The position numbers and the translations under genes are program-made. Below the pieces are notes generated by a model. That model saw only the letters and a list, made by a program, of their open reading frames with translations, did no database searches and was not told the DNA's origin. Shown piece by piece: positions 40,921 to 52,030 of a DNA stretch of 64,000 nucleotides (its first letter is position 1; every line of letters begins with the position of its first letter). This DNA comes from Craterostigma plantagineum (lineage: Eukaryota > Streptophyta > Magnoliopsida > Lamiales > Linderniaceae): the NCBI GenBank assembly GCA_027422505.1, contig JAPQWV010000002.1:28250501-28314500 (forward strand). The letters are read 5' to 3'.

Positions 40921-42277
40921 TCAGGAAAAAGAGTTATCAAACAAATCATATTCATTACCAAACTCACCATTTGAACTAAACATTCTCTCCCTTTCCAGCC
41001 TAGACATTCCAAAATCATAATTATCATCAGCATCTTCATCTAATAACTCGGTCCATAACTCCGAGCTGTCGTAACGATCATTATTATAACCTATAGAAGT
41101 GTCATATGATTTATTTTCTTGAGCAGCGTCTACAAAGTTAGCTGAACTGTACGAGCCCCTCGAACTTGAAGTAAAGCTCTCGATTATGTGATCATTGGAA
41201 ACTTCCTTGAAATTACTGGGCTCGTCGGTATTGGATGAGGAAACACTTTGGATTTGTAAATTTCCTTTCGTGTAAATATCGTCGATCGCCTTACTGACCT
41301 TTGGCAGAAGGCGTTTCCTTATGTGACCGTTGAAGTAATTCTTAATGTCGTTATCGGTTCTTCCAGGGAAAGAAGAGGCAATGGTAGACCACCTGAGACA
41401 AATAATTAAACAAAACAGTAGGGTTTAAAGACATTCAGTGCGTGCGTATAACTGACGAATGACCACTTCGCCTAAAAGCTTAAGCTTATAGTTAGTGTAT
41501 CATTTTCTTTAACCAAAACTTCCAACACGGCCACTCACGTCTAGGCTGATTTCTGTATTATACAGCCTTAGACATGAAATTTCATTATTCTGGGTGGTCG
41601 TGAGGAGGATTCGTACCCAGACACTCTTTTGACCCCTGAGCTCTGATACCATGTCGAATGACCACTCAACCAAAATGGTTAACCTTAGACGTGAAATTGT
41701 CATTCAACAATAATGATGTTTACTCCCGTACTTGCTTCCGTGTATCCCGTGCAATTCAATGATACGGTCGTGTTCCTGTTTGCTGAATTTCCTTCGGATG
41801 ATGCGAGGATCAAGGTAGTTAACCCACCGTAGCCTACAACTTTTATGACATCTTGACAATCCTATGACAGATATATATACACACACACACACACACAAGT
41901 AAGTAAAATTTACTTTTAGTGCAGATCATACTCTAGAGCAGTGAAAATTAGGGTTTCGTTTTTGAATTAGATCAAAATTTAGGGTTTTGTTCAAGACTAT
42001 TACAACAAGAAACTTAGGGTTTTGTTCTTGGATCGATTGACAAGGCATGAATGAAACAGTGTTATCATCACTCTATTCTTAGTATGATTTTCGTTATGAC
42101 TGTGATCGCAACTTAGAACAAGATCTGATATCTGATGATCTTACCAGAATGCTTAGCAACGAGTGGCCAATTCTTAGGCTCATACTTAAGGACAAAAGCC
42201 TTTAGTTTCTCGTCCTCGTCTTTACTCCATTCTCCTCTTTGAATCCCATTGCTGTCGGTATAAGGTGCCTTCACCAT
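40921..42277 (-). CDS. R2R3-MYB transcription factor (duplicate A), 3 exons
   Basis: Predicted nuclear DNA-binding regulator. Minus-strand exons: 42277-42145, 41861-41732, 41392-40921, giving 244 aa, all GT-AG with agreeing phases. R2 (about 13-62) has tryptophans at 17, 37 and 57 with exact 19-residue spacing. R3 (about 65-114) has F70, W89 and F108; the third aromatic, nearly always Trp in plants, is Phe in [17 protein letters not shown] is the conserved recognition helix region. The C-terminal part (about 120-244) is Ser/Asp-rich, with [19 protein letters not shown] as a possible acidic activation segment. Intron positions match the common plant R2R3 pattern. Intron 2 holds a SINE. Subgroup and targets are not recognised. 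The copy B paralogue is broken, so this is the likely functional copy. Confidence 0.88.
41513..41707 (-). mobile_element. tRNA-derived SINE in MYB-A intron 2
   Basis: Reverse-complemented, it has an A-box-like TGGTTGAGTGGT, then ATGGTATCAGAGCTC and a B-box GGTACGAATCC, followed by a non-tRNA body. This is the layout of a plant tRNA-derived SINE transcribed by RNA polymerase III. The exact ends and target duplication are unclear. Confidence 0.6.
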
Positions 42278-43038
42278 TTTCCTTAATTTTTCTCTTTTAA
42301 TATTTCGTGTGCCTCTTTATCCAACCAATTCTTCGATTGATTAAGGTACGAAAGTTGTCGCACTCTTATGTACGATGTGGAAGTGAAGGAAGCAGACAAA
42401 ATACATAGGAGGAAACATCGTGTAAATTTACATACGACGGCTATTTCCTGGTCAACAAAGGGCAATGACCTTTAGAGCACTATATCTTGTTAATAAATAT
42501 TTTAGTATGTGGGAACATGTGACAATGAATTTACTTGTGGAATTTTGGTTGTAGACATTATGGCTGACAGCCAGCCACGTCAGTGAAAAATAGCAAACAA
42601 ATAGAACTGTTCTACTTCATACACAGAACATGGGAAAAAGTCTGTATGACTGCCGTGCACATACGAAGAACATAGACATATTAATGTGCACTCCCATATA
42701 CATTCAACGAAAAAAAAAGGGATTCTCACATTTTCCTAGGGGGAGGGAATTTTGTTGCCACGTGTCATCACAATAGGGTTCCTATTCTACTTTTGCAGTA
42801 TATAGATTATTATTTGCTCACCGAACACATGCAACAGTGCTTACAAAACTTTTGAATTCTGCAACTCTTGACTGACACGTTTCTTCGGCTATTCTCTTTT
42901 ATCGTTTGGGGAATCAACTCGTGTAAGTAGTATTGCATCTATCAGATACATCCTCCATCAAGTACGTTGACCTCAGCTATGATAATTATATACACACACC
43001 TTATAAATTCATGATTTTACACCGAAACCCCCTTCGAG

Positions 43039-43320
43039 TATGAAAGAACATATGAGGAATTTCCGAGTGGATTCTCTATGTTACTTGGAAAGAAAAGCAG
43101 TATACAGCGAGGGGTTAAATTTCGATCTGATGATATATTAGAAAAAGTTTGTGAAAAAGGTTATTGGCTTGGTACAATCATGACGAATTTGGATCGTTAT
43201 CGTGTAGATATATTCTATATTGTTATTGAGATGCAATTTCAAGATTTGAGTAATCGTTTTTTGTTATACTTACGTGTGGGACGAGCAAAATAATTTTATT
43301 CTTCTGTTTCATTTCACTTC
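43039..43320 (+). pseudogene. Unidentified ORF, decayed copy A
   Basis: Parallel to 48586-48963 in copy B. It retains GVKFRSDDILEKVCEKGYW and EMQFQDLSNRF, but a frameshift between them (TIMTNLDRYRV against TIISDEFGSLS) breaks the frame and the C-terminal part is rearranged. Confidence 0.5.
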
Positions 43321-44924
43321 AGACAAAGTGTTGAATGGGCGATCTTACAAGAATCATGCTAGTACAACGCACTTATGGTACCCAAAACCAATCTCGTATA
43401 GTACAACTACAAAGACTTCATAAAAGACTCATAAAAAATAATCTCCTTCGAAAATCTCCTTTACTTTTTTGGTCAAATGCAAAGATGTAGAATTGGATTT
43501 CATGTTCCCTACTAATACAAATATGGTTACGTATTTTCTACAAATGGACTTTTGGATTTAGAAGTCAATTTACAGATTTTTCCAATGTTTGGTGATTAAT
43601 TTCAAATGCACTTTTTGATAAGTCAACTTACTCAAAAGTCCATTACGGAGAAGTGCAACAATCTGACTTTTGAGAACACATTCACACATGATTAAAATGT
43701 GCTTTTAAAATGTGAATTTACCAAACAAAACAAAAACTCAAAAAAAAAACTTTTTAAAAAGTCATTTCCTAGAAAGTCCATTTTTAAAAGGACTTTTGTC
43801 TCGGAGGTGTTTCCAAACACAGTCTTAGTCCCTAGGATGGCGTTCGAGTCTAATTACTTACTTTGGGCTTACAATGCAATAATAATTAGATACTAGACAG
43901 TGGACACCATGATGTGGCCGAAAATTAAACTAAATTGAAGTAAGTTGAATTATTTTCGTTGTGTTTGTTTTCTTGTAACAATCATTAGTTTTTTATTTTG
44001 TTGTAATATTAAACAAACTATGACTGCTGAAAACAATCAAGATATCCTCAAAGTTTTTCCAATGTCTTGACGTTGAACATATTAATTCTTCGATACAACT
44101 ATTATTCTGATATCAACATCTTTTTTTTTTTCGTTTTCGTCGACTAATATGCGCCACTTAAGGGAAAATATTATAGTAAAGTTGTTAGGAAGTTCAAACT
44201 TGACATGCTATGCATGCATTAGATGATGTAAGAGAGCATCTTCTCTATAAATGAGTAAACACATGAGTTCCCACTTACCTATAATGTTCTAGAATTCCTT
44301 GTTAATGAAATGTTAAAGCACGTGTCAATAATTGCTTCTGATTACAGTATGGATTAAAGTTTTTGGCTTTGTCTTGAAGAAAATTTTCAAAATTAGGGTC
44401 TAATAGTTTTGATAAAATCTTTAAGCTATGATTTTCCTCGCGACTCATAAATGAATGAGAAGTAATTTGATGTGTTGATTCTATATTAGTATATTTGGTA
44501 ATGGGTTCACATTTCCCTAGGCATCCGCCCCGATTTTGCTATAAATTCCGTTGGATGGGATGGGATGGGATGGGATGGGACGGGAATCATACTCTCGCCT
44601 TGTGTGGATTCCTGCTACGTTCTCCAATCACACTAAACTACTAAATTATCCTCATTGATTGAAAAATATATATACATATATGGCGACAAATTTAGTCTCT
44701 AGTGTTTTAGAGCTTGGAGTTGGAGTATGAGCGTTTCTGTTCCACAATATTTAGAGATACCACTTTTAGTTCGTGAGTAATCGACTTTGAAACGTTTTGG
44801 TCCCACGATTAATCAATCATTAGTTTAGACAGAAATTAAACGTGGGAGCACGTGATATTTCATTGATCGACTTAAATCCTCATAATTCATCTTCTTCATT
44901 GAATAAACACACGCGAGCATCAAT

Positions 44925-45450
44925 AATGGATATCTCAAACCCCATGATCATCTCTCATGATTATCTCCATATTATTTTAATTTATGATAGTTTTTTTCCT
45001 CCCACAGCACTTTTGTTGTCACAAAGTAGAACCGGGGTGTCAACGATAGATATATGAAGCTCTTTAAGAAGATTACTACTTCAGTTGCAGCGTTGGCTAA
45101 TGCACGATATTCTGATTCGCAACTAGATCGTGCCACGGTAGGTTGCTTCTTAGCGCTCCATGATACGAGGTTACCACCAAGAAAAATAGAGTACCCATAG
45201 GTGGGATGACGAGTCTCGGGACATCGAGCCCAATAATCAGCATCAGAGTAGGCCAATAAAGTGCAAGGCGATTCACCACTGAATGAACAAGGAACCTACT
45301 GTGTTCCACCTACTCCTCTCAAATAATTAATAAACAACGAAAATATATTACATCATAGAGGACAATAAACTATCATAAATGAAAATAATATGGAGATAAT
45401 CATGAGAGATAATCATGGGATTTGAGATTATCCATTATTGATGATTATCC
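44925..45450 (-). mobile_element. Copia RNase H fragment between inverted repeats, copy B
   Basis: Minus-strand AYSDADYWARCPETRHPTYG, then SIFLGGNLVSWSAKK and SSCESEYRALANAATEVV. This copy has fewer stops than copy A through this stretch. The same inverted arms flank it (near 44935-44990 and 45370-45432). Confidence 0.65.
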
Positions 45451-45640
45451 GTTATTAGTGTGGCATTACTTTTGTAATTAAAATATATAGACATATCAAA
45501 TAATGGTTACGAGGATAACCTAAATGATTCATGAAAACATGGAAGATTGAGGGCGTTCTAAAAATCAACTGAAGTCATTAACTTCCTTTATGGTAATGAA
45601 ACTCCACCAGATGAAATCGTCTATAAATTAATAATATAAA

Positions 45641-46113
45641 GGCTTAATTATTTTTTCAGTCCCGAAAAATTAGGGGGTGTGGCATTACAAGACGTGTGTC
45701 ACGCACATGACCGATTTTTATACCGGAAAATTGACGTGTCGTCGGACCGATGACATGCTCGTTTTACAGAAATGCCACGTCATTAATAATCCGACTTGGT
45801 GAATGTAAGAAATTAATTTTAATAAAAAAACAAAAAATTCTCTATGAAATGGACATGTCATCAGTCCGACGCCACGTCAAACCTTTCGGTATAAAAATCA
45901 GTCACATTTGCATGGCACATGATGTATTGGGGGAAATAAGGTATAAAAATCGGCCACGTGCGTGGCACGTGATGTATTTGGGAAAAAAACTCTGGTATAC
46001 TGTCTATAAATTGCACGATTTTAAAACTTGTTGTCCATATAATGGCACCCTAAATTAGCAGTCCCTAAATACCAGATCCCCTAAGTTACGGGACCAAAAA
46101 AATTAATTAGCCT
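45641..46113. mobile_element. Foldback MITE, copy B
   Basis: Counterpart of 40067-40572 with a deletion in the left arm and a local duplication around GGTATAAAAATC...CACGTG. Confidence 0.65.
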
Positions 46114-47051
46114 ATATAAAAAAGGAAAAAAAATTCAAGGTAGAATACAAATCAGTTTTTTGCTTTCGTTTTTGTTATGTTATTTTAATGAAATGCCCAG
46201 CCGCCTCAATAATTGTTCGAAAATATACATGAACAAGTTCGGACGAAGATGAGGTCATAACTCATAATATACGTACGTAGTACATATTGAAATATTTTAT
46301 CAGTTCTCCAATAAATGTGATCGCCTAAGCTAAATCACATAATTCATAGCTGATAAAGAATCTAAACTATGAGAAGCCAAATCAAGTAGGCGCGCGATCC
46401 ATTGATAGAGTTTTTTATTACATAAAGCAAATAACAAAAACATTAAAACCTATTCACGAGTTCAGGAAAAAAAGTTATCAAACAAATCATATTCATTACC
46501 AAACTCACCATTTGAACTAAACATTCTCTCCCTTTCCAGCTTAGACATTCCAAAATCATAATTATCATCAGCATCTTCATCTAATAACTCGGTCCATAAC
46601 TCCGAGCTGTCGTAACGATCATTATTATAACCGATAGAAGTGTCATATGATTTATTTTCTTGAGCAGCGTCTACAAAGTTAGCTGAATTGTACGAGCCCC
46701 TCGAACTTGAAGTAAAGCTCTCGATTATGTGATCATTGGAAACTTCCTTGAAATTACTGGGCTCGTCGGTATTGGATGAGGAAACACTTTGGATTTGTAA
46801 ATTTCCTTTCGTGCAAATATCGTCGATCGCCTTACTGACCTTTGGCAGAAGGCGTTTCCTTATGTGACCGTTGAAGTAATTCTTAATGTCGTTATCGGTT
46901 CTTCCAGGGAAAGAAGAGGCAATGGTAGACCACCTGAGACAAATAATTAAACATAACAGTAGGGTTTAAAGATATTATGTGCGTGCATGTAACTGTCGAA
47001 TGACCACTTCGCCTAAAAGCTTAAACTTATAGTTAGTGTATCATTTTTTTT

Positions 47052-47247
47052 AACCAAACTTCCAACACGACCACTCACGTCTAGGCTGATCTCTGTATTA
47101 TACAGCCTTAGACATGGAATTTCATTATTTTGGGTGGTCGTGAGGAGGATTCGTACCCAGACACTCTTTACCCCTGAGCTCTGATACCATGTCGAATGAC
47201 CACTCTACCGAAATGGTTAACCTTAGACGTGAAATTGTCATTCAACA
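47052..47247 (-). mobile_element. tRNA-derived SINE in MYB-B intron 2
   Basis: Duplicate of the repeat at 41513-41707, with a few substitutions and small indels. It predates the segmental duplication. Confidence 0.6.
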
Positions 47248-47711
47248 ATAATGATGTTTACTCTCGTACTTGCTTCCGTGTATCCCGTGCAATTCAATGA
47301 TACGATCGTGTTCCTGTTTGCTGAATTTCCTTCGGATGATGCGAGGATCAAGGTAGTTAACCCACCGTAGCCTACAACTTTTATGACATCTTGACAATCC
47401 TATGACAGATATATATACACACACACACACAACATAAGTAAGTAAAATTTACTTTTAGTGCAGATCATACTCTAGAGCAGTGAAAATTAGGGTTTCCTTT
47501 TTGAATTAGATCAAAATTTAGGGTTTTGTTCAAGACTATTACAACAAGAAACTTAGGGTTTTGTTCTTGGATCGATTGACAAGGCATGAATGAAACAGTG
47601 TTATCATCTCTCTATTCTTATCTTAGTATGATTTTCGTTATGCTGTGATCGCAACTTAGAACAAGATCTGATATCTGATGATCTTACCCGGAATGCTTAG
47701 CAACGAGCGGC

Positions 47712-47952
47712 CAGTGGCGGAGCTAGAACCTGAGCTCAGTGGGGTCCAGTTTACACATAATAAATTCATCACAGTGGATCCATTTCTTAATAAATAAATT
47801 AAATATCACAGTGGGGTCCATTAGCTTATATTTTCTGAATTATATGCGAATTATATGTATATTTAATATTTTTTAGTAAGAAGTAATAAAAGGGAAAAAA
47901 AATTCCAGTGGGGTCCATGCACCCCACTGGTCCAGCTGTAGCTCCGCCGCTG
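47712..47952. mobile_element. hAT-like MITE in exon 1 of MYB-B
   Basis: Ends CAGTGGCGGAGCTA and, on the complement, CAGCGGCGGAGCTA. The 8-bp duplication CGAGCGGC is at 47704-47711 and 47953-47960. Internal CAGTGGGGTCCA is repeated in both orientations. If the first base is assigned to the duplication instead, it becomes 9 bp, which would suggest a Mutator-type MITE. Confidence 0.85.
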
Positions 47953-48585
47953 CGAGCGGCCAATTCTTAGGCTCATACTTGAGGACAAAAGCCTTTAGTT
48001 TCTCGTCCTCGTCTTTACTCCATTCTCCTCTTTGAATCCCATTGATGTCGGTATAAAGTGCCTTCACCATTTTCCCTTAATTTTTCTCTTTTAATATTTC
48101 GTGTGCCTCTTTATCCAACCAATTCTTCGATTGATTAAGGTACGAAAGTTGTCGCACTCTTATGTACGATGTGGAAGTGAAGGAAGCAGACAAAATACAT
48201 AGGAGGAAACATCGTGTAAATTTACATACGACGGCTATTCCCTGATTACTTGTCAACAAAGGGCAATGACCTTTAGAGCACTATATCTTAATAAATATTT
48301 TGGTATGTGGGAACATGTGACAATGAATTTAAAGTGAGAAATTTGTGGAATTTTGGTTGTAGACATTTATATTAATTACTATTTGCTTACCGAACACATG
48401 CAACAGTGCTTACAAAACTTTTGAATTCTGCAAGTCTTGACTGATACACGTTTCTTCGGCAATTCTCTTTTATCATTTGGGGAATCAACTCGTGTAAGTA
48501 ATATTGCATCTATCAGATACATCCTCCATCAAGTACGTCGACCTCAGCTGTGATAATTATATACACACACCTTATAAATTCATGA

Positions 48586-48963
48586 TTGTACACCGAAACC
48601 CCCTTCGAGTATGAAAGAACATATGAGGAATTTCCGAGTGGATTCTCTATGTTACTGGAAAAGAAAAGCAGTATATCGCGAGGGGTTAAATTTCGATCTG
48701 ATGATATATTAGAAAAAGTTTGTGAAAAAGGTTATTGGTTTGGTACAATCATAAGTGACGAATTTGGATCGTTATCGTGTAGATATTTTCTTATTGTTAT
48801 TGAGATGCAATTTCAAGATTTGAGTAATCGTTTTTTTGTTATACTTAAGTGGGACGAGCAAAATAATTTTATTCTTCTGTTTCATTTCCCTTCAGACAAA
48901 AGTGTTGAATGGGCGATCTTACAAGACAATCAACTTGTTGAGCTTGAAACTCATAAAAAATAG
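48586..48963 (+). CDS. Unidentified ORF in duplication B
   Basis: A 125-codon open frame without a clear ATG at its start; the first Met is in SGFSMLLEKK. Recognisable stretches are YERTYEEFPSGFSMLLEKK, GVKFRSDDILEKVCEKGYWF and LFHFPSDKSVEWAILQDNQ, ending LVELETHKK. The composition is that of a real protein (balanced charges, aromatic residues), not repeat translation. It may be an exon or fragment of a gene, possibly a small beta-rich chromatin-reader-like domain, but I do not recognise the family. The copy A relative is frameshifted. It lies divergently upstream of the MYB gene. Confidence 0.35.
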   Translation: MYTETPFEYERTYEEFPSGFSMLLEKKSSISRGVKFRSDDILEKVCEKGYWFGTIISDEFGSLSCRYFLIVIEMQFQDLSNRFFVILKWDEQNNFILLFHFPSDKSVEWAILQDNQLVELETHKK

Positions 48964-49185
48964 TCTCCCAGCAAAAATCTCCTTTACTTTTTTGGTCAAA
49001 TGCAAAGATGTAGAATTGGATTTCATGTTCCCCACTAATATAAATACGGTTACGTATTTTCTAAAAGACTTCATGTTATGCTTCTTTATTCTCAGAATTA
49101 GCTCATTTCTTCTTTTCTTTTTCTTTTATTTTTGCAAAAAAAAAGGGTTGCCACGTCGTGTGTACACTTGTCACCTTATATCGGG

Positions 49186-49727
49186 TAGAGCATGTCCAAT
49201 CGATACCCAAAAACCCAAAAGATATACTAAAAGTTCTCTAACCGTACACCATACGCAAACTCAAAATGCGTTTCATTTTCTCTCTCCTGTTTTAAACGCA
49301 TATATGTGTTTTGGGAATGAGATATCCCATAATATGGGTTTGATGGTTTAAAAATTACAAGAAATACCCTTTTATTTTTAATTATTAAAGTACCCATATA
49401 AAAATAAAAAATAAATAAAAATATATAAAAGGACTCCTGTTATTAATAATTATTTTTTTCTACGTCTTTTACATGAAAAAATATTGAGTTTATTATTAAT
49501 TTTGTGAAATTATTCTTTTCAATCGAACTTAAAATAATAGTATGGGTCATATTGTAAAGTTGTAAATTTCATGGGTAATATTAAAAAATCAGATAGAAGA
49601 GAATATTACAATAATAGTCTTTTAAGTTTGCGAATTAGTTTATCGGTTGGAGAAGAATTACTGCATTTTGAGTTTGAGAATGCGTTTAGGTTTGGAAATG
49701 CACTTTTCGGTTGGAGATGGTCTTAGA
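49186..49727. mobile_element. MITE-like element with AGAGCATGTCCAA ends
   Basis: The left end AGAGCATGTCCAATCG and the complement of the right end (TAAGACCATCTCCAACCG) form imperfect inverted repeats of a type common in plant MITEs. Inner AAACTCAAAATGCG and GCATTTTGAGTTTG also pair. No coding capacity. Confidence 0.5.
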
Positions 49728-50995
49728 GGGTGAATGATAAACACTAAGACTGTTAAAAATACTTGAAATGCAATAACTCCGATTCTTAAAAAATATGTAT
49801 AACCAAACGGAAATTGCTCGACCTAATTCTCTTCAAATCGATTTTATGGTAATTTAACGAGCCCTCTCCTTGAGGTTGGGCCTCCATGGGTACTTTCTCC
49901 TCTCGTAGGAGCTTTTCTTCACGGGGATGATCGTTCGTAGAGCTGGGAATAACAAGGATTAAATAATGAGAAATCCTAAGATCAATTTTTATATGTATCG
50001 AGAGCGAGCACCACCCTACTTTAGAGCTCTCGTATTGGTGACGAATTTGAGCCTTAGAAGCATGACAACAATTATTCATTGTTAAAATAGAGTTTTTTAA
50101 GCCACGTGGTGTATTTCCTCGAGAAGAAAAAGTAGCCATGTGTTGGTCTTGAACATAGTAAGGTGCTTCTCTTCGCAGCACCAATTATGTTATATCCGAT
50201 TAAAAATTGGCTAATTGATCGAAGTGGGTAGCTCGAGCATGCCCATAGATCATGGAATAAATAGGGTGGATAAGAAAAAGTGGGCTATTTTAACAGTAGG
50301 GAGCGTCGCGTGTTTCTATTTAGCAAAAGGGAGTGGACCGAAAGTTACCAAAATACCCAATTTAAATTGGCTTTTTTCGAGTAAAAAAATTCGAAAAATT
50401 CGAATAAATTATATTAAATTCGAGTATTATTTTCGAGTAAAAAAACTCGAAAAATAAATAATTTTTCGATTTTCATTTTCTATTTTTTTCCACTCGAATA
50501 TAACATTTTTCCACCAGAATTTTATTCGCGTCGAATAAAAACTCGAATAAATCGATTTCTACTCGAAAACGTCGATTTCAGGCTCAGAAACACCAAAGTT
50601 CACTCAGATTTGGGGTTAATATGTTTAAGAATCACGAACTCATCCATTAACACCTCATTTCGACATGAAAATTCAGTCGAGCGGATCAAAATCATAATCA
50701 AACACTTCGATTTTTTTTAAACACTCGATCCCTTTTTTTTAAATTAAAAACCCTACACTCCCTTTTTTTTAATTTCACACAAAAGTAATCCTAAATAACA
50801 AAAAAACCCAGAAAAAGTCTTATGGGGGTGACCAACTTTTTGATGTTCTGTTAGGAATGCGGGAACTAATGACAAAGTTGTGTTATTATATCAGCTGAAA
50901 GAAAAGTCCCTCAACATACGTTTTAATATATGCAAGTTAAAAATAGATTTTTATTTGAAGCATTTTATCGAACATTGAAATGCATCACTAATGCA
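49728..50995. other. Intergenic DNA with TTCGA-rich tract
   Basis: Around 50370-50600, TTCGAGT / ACTCGAA and AAATTCGAA motifs recur in both orientations. A 132-codon minus-strand frame at 50184-49786 (MVLRREAPYYVQDQHM...) has no recognised family. No gene is called. Confidence 0.4.
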
Positions 50996-50999
50996 TGAT

Positions 51000-51640
51000 A
51001 TATGAACCGTTTTAATTTGGTTCGGTTCATCGGTTTCATCGGTCGTGGTGTTCATCTGTCGGTTCGGTTTCTATAATTTCGGTTCGATTTTCGGTTTTTC
51101 GATATGCGAACAGTTTTAATTTGGTTCGGTTCGGTTTTTCGGCTAGGAAATTAACAAAAAAAATATTATGAACTGAAAATACATAGAACAATTTATGGTT
51201 ATTAAAAAACAAATAAGATTTATGGAACATGACATGTAGCAAAAACAATTCAAAGGTCTGAAAAAAAAAACAACATGAAAAAGGAACAAACTATAACCAA
51301 AATATAAAAATATTCATCTGAAGATACTTATAATTTGAGAGAAAAACAGTATTTGACTGGTGAGGAAATAATTCACCTAAAAATGGAAAAAAGTATAACA
51401 ATGAAATTATATTTACTGTGTTGTTTACGTTATGGGAGAAAAACAAAAGATTTTTAATATTTTTCTATATTTAATGCAGTATGATAGTTTCGGTTCGGTT
51501 TTTCGGTTTCAAGTATGCTTAATCCGATATTCGAACCACTTTAGTTTGGATCAGTTCGGTTTTTTACAATTTGGTTCGGCTTCATTGAGTTTGTTTCTTT
51601 TCGGTTCAGCCGATTTTTTCGGTTTTATCCTAAATTTGAA
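51000..51640. repeat. GGTTCGGTTTTTCGG-rich element remnant
   Basis: Both ends of this stretch are dense in GGTTCGGTT / TTTTTCGGTTT motifs, typical of subterminal regions of non-autonomous hAT-like plant elements. Clear terminal repeats and a target duplication were not found. Confidence 0.45.
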
Positions 51641-52030
51641 CACCCATACCTTCACGCTTTATGTGTTGTATTTTTTTATCAAGTTGTGCATACAATTTAC
51701 AATGACTATCACGAGGAGAGAAGAATCCACCCGATAGTCTTTGTTAGTTTCGTCTGTTAATTGCTGTAATGAAATTATAGAACTAATTTAGAGAAGAGGA
51801 AAAAGAGAAAGAAATGAAAATATCGAAAAGGAAAAAGGAGAAAACCGACGCGCCACGCCTCTCGGTGCCCAGCGCAGGTTAGCACTTAGCCCACAGCCTC
51901 TCCACGGCTCACGTTAGCCCTAACTCAGCCGCCCCCCTTTTAAGAAACAAACGCCTCACAACACCATTCATTATGCAAACCACCGCCGCCGTCACCGTCG
52001 TAACCCTTCCTCATCCTTCGCACCTCAGCC

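Larger units (their letters stand above)
36411..43540. repeat. Tandem segmental duplication, copy A
   Basis: It begins CAAATGGACTTTTGG and ends GTTACGTATTTTCTA; the same start follows immediately as copy B. Sequence order is conserved with copy B: MITE part, non-coding, inverted-repeat copia fragment, MITE, MYB gene, unidentified ORF. Copy A is longer because of a hAT element, a foldback element, a TA repeat and about 220 bp near 42560-42800. Confidence 0.93.
46462..48070 (-). pseudogene. R2R3-MYB duplicate B, disrupted by a MITE
   Basis: Exon 3 (46933-46462) and exon 2 (47399-47270) are intact and nearly identical to copy A. Exon 1 starts at 48070 ([20 protein letters not shown], differing from copy A by Pro5Leu and Ser9Ile) but is split within R2, after NWPL, by a 241-bp insertion at 47712-47952. 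The open frame then ends in element sequence. In addition, the exon 1 donor region reads CCGGGTAAG where copy A reads CTGGTAAG, a 1-bp gain that would shift the frame. The locus therefore cannot make a full R2R3 domain unless the insert is removed. Confidence 0.9.
43541..49063. repeat. Tandem segmental duplication, copy B
   Basis: Head-to-tail with copy A, starting CAAATGGACTTTTGG directly after copy A's last base and ending GTTACGTATTTTCTA at 49063. It lacks the hAT and foldback insertions of copy A and gained a MITE in the MYB exon 1. Confidence 0.93.

Noticed and set aside
49786..50184. 132-codon minus-strand frame starting MVLRREAPYYVQDQHM
   Set aside because: The composition is somewhat protein-like, but no family is recognised and there is no supporting neighbour, so it is mentioned only in the intergenic entry.
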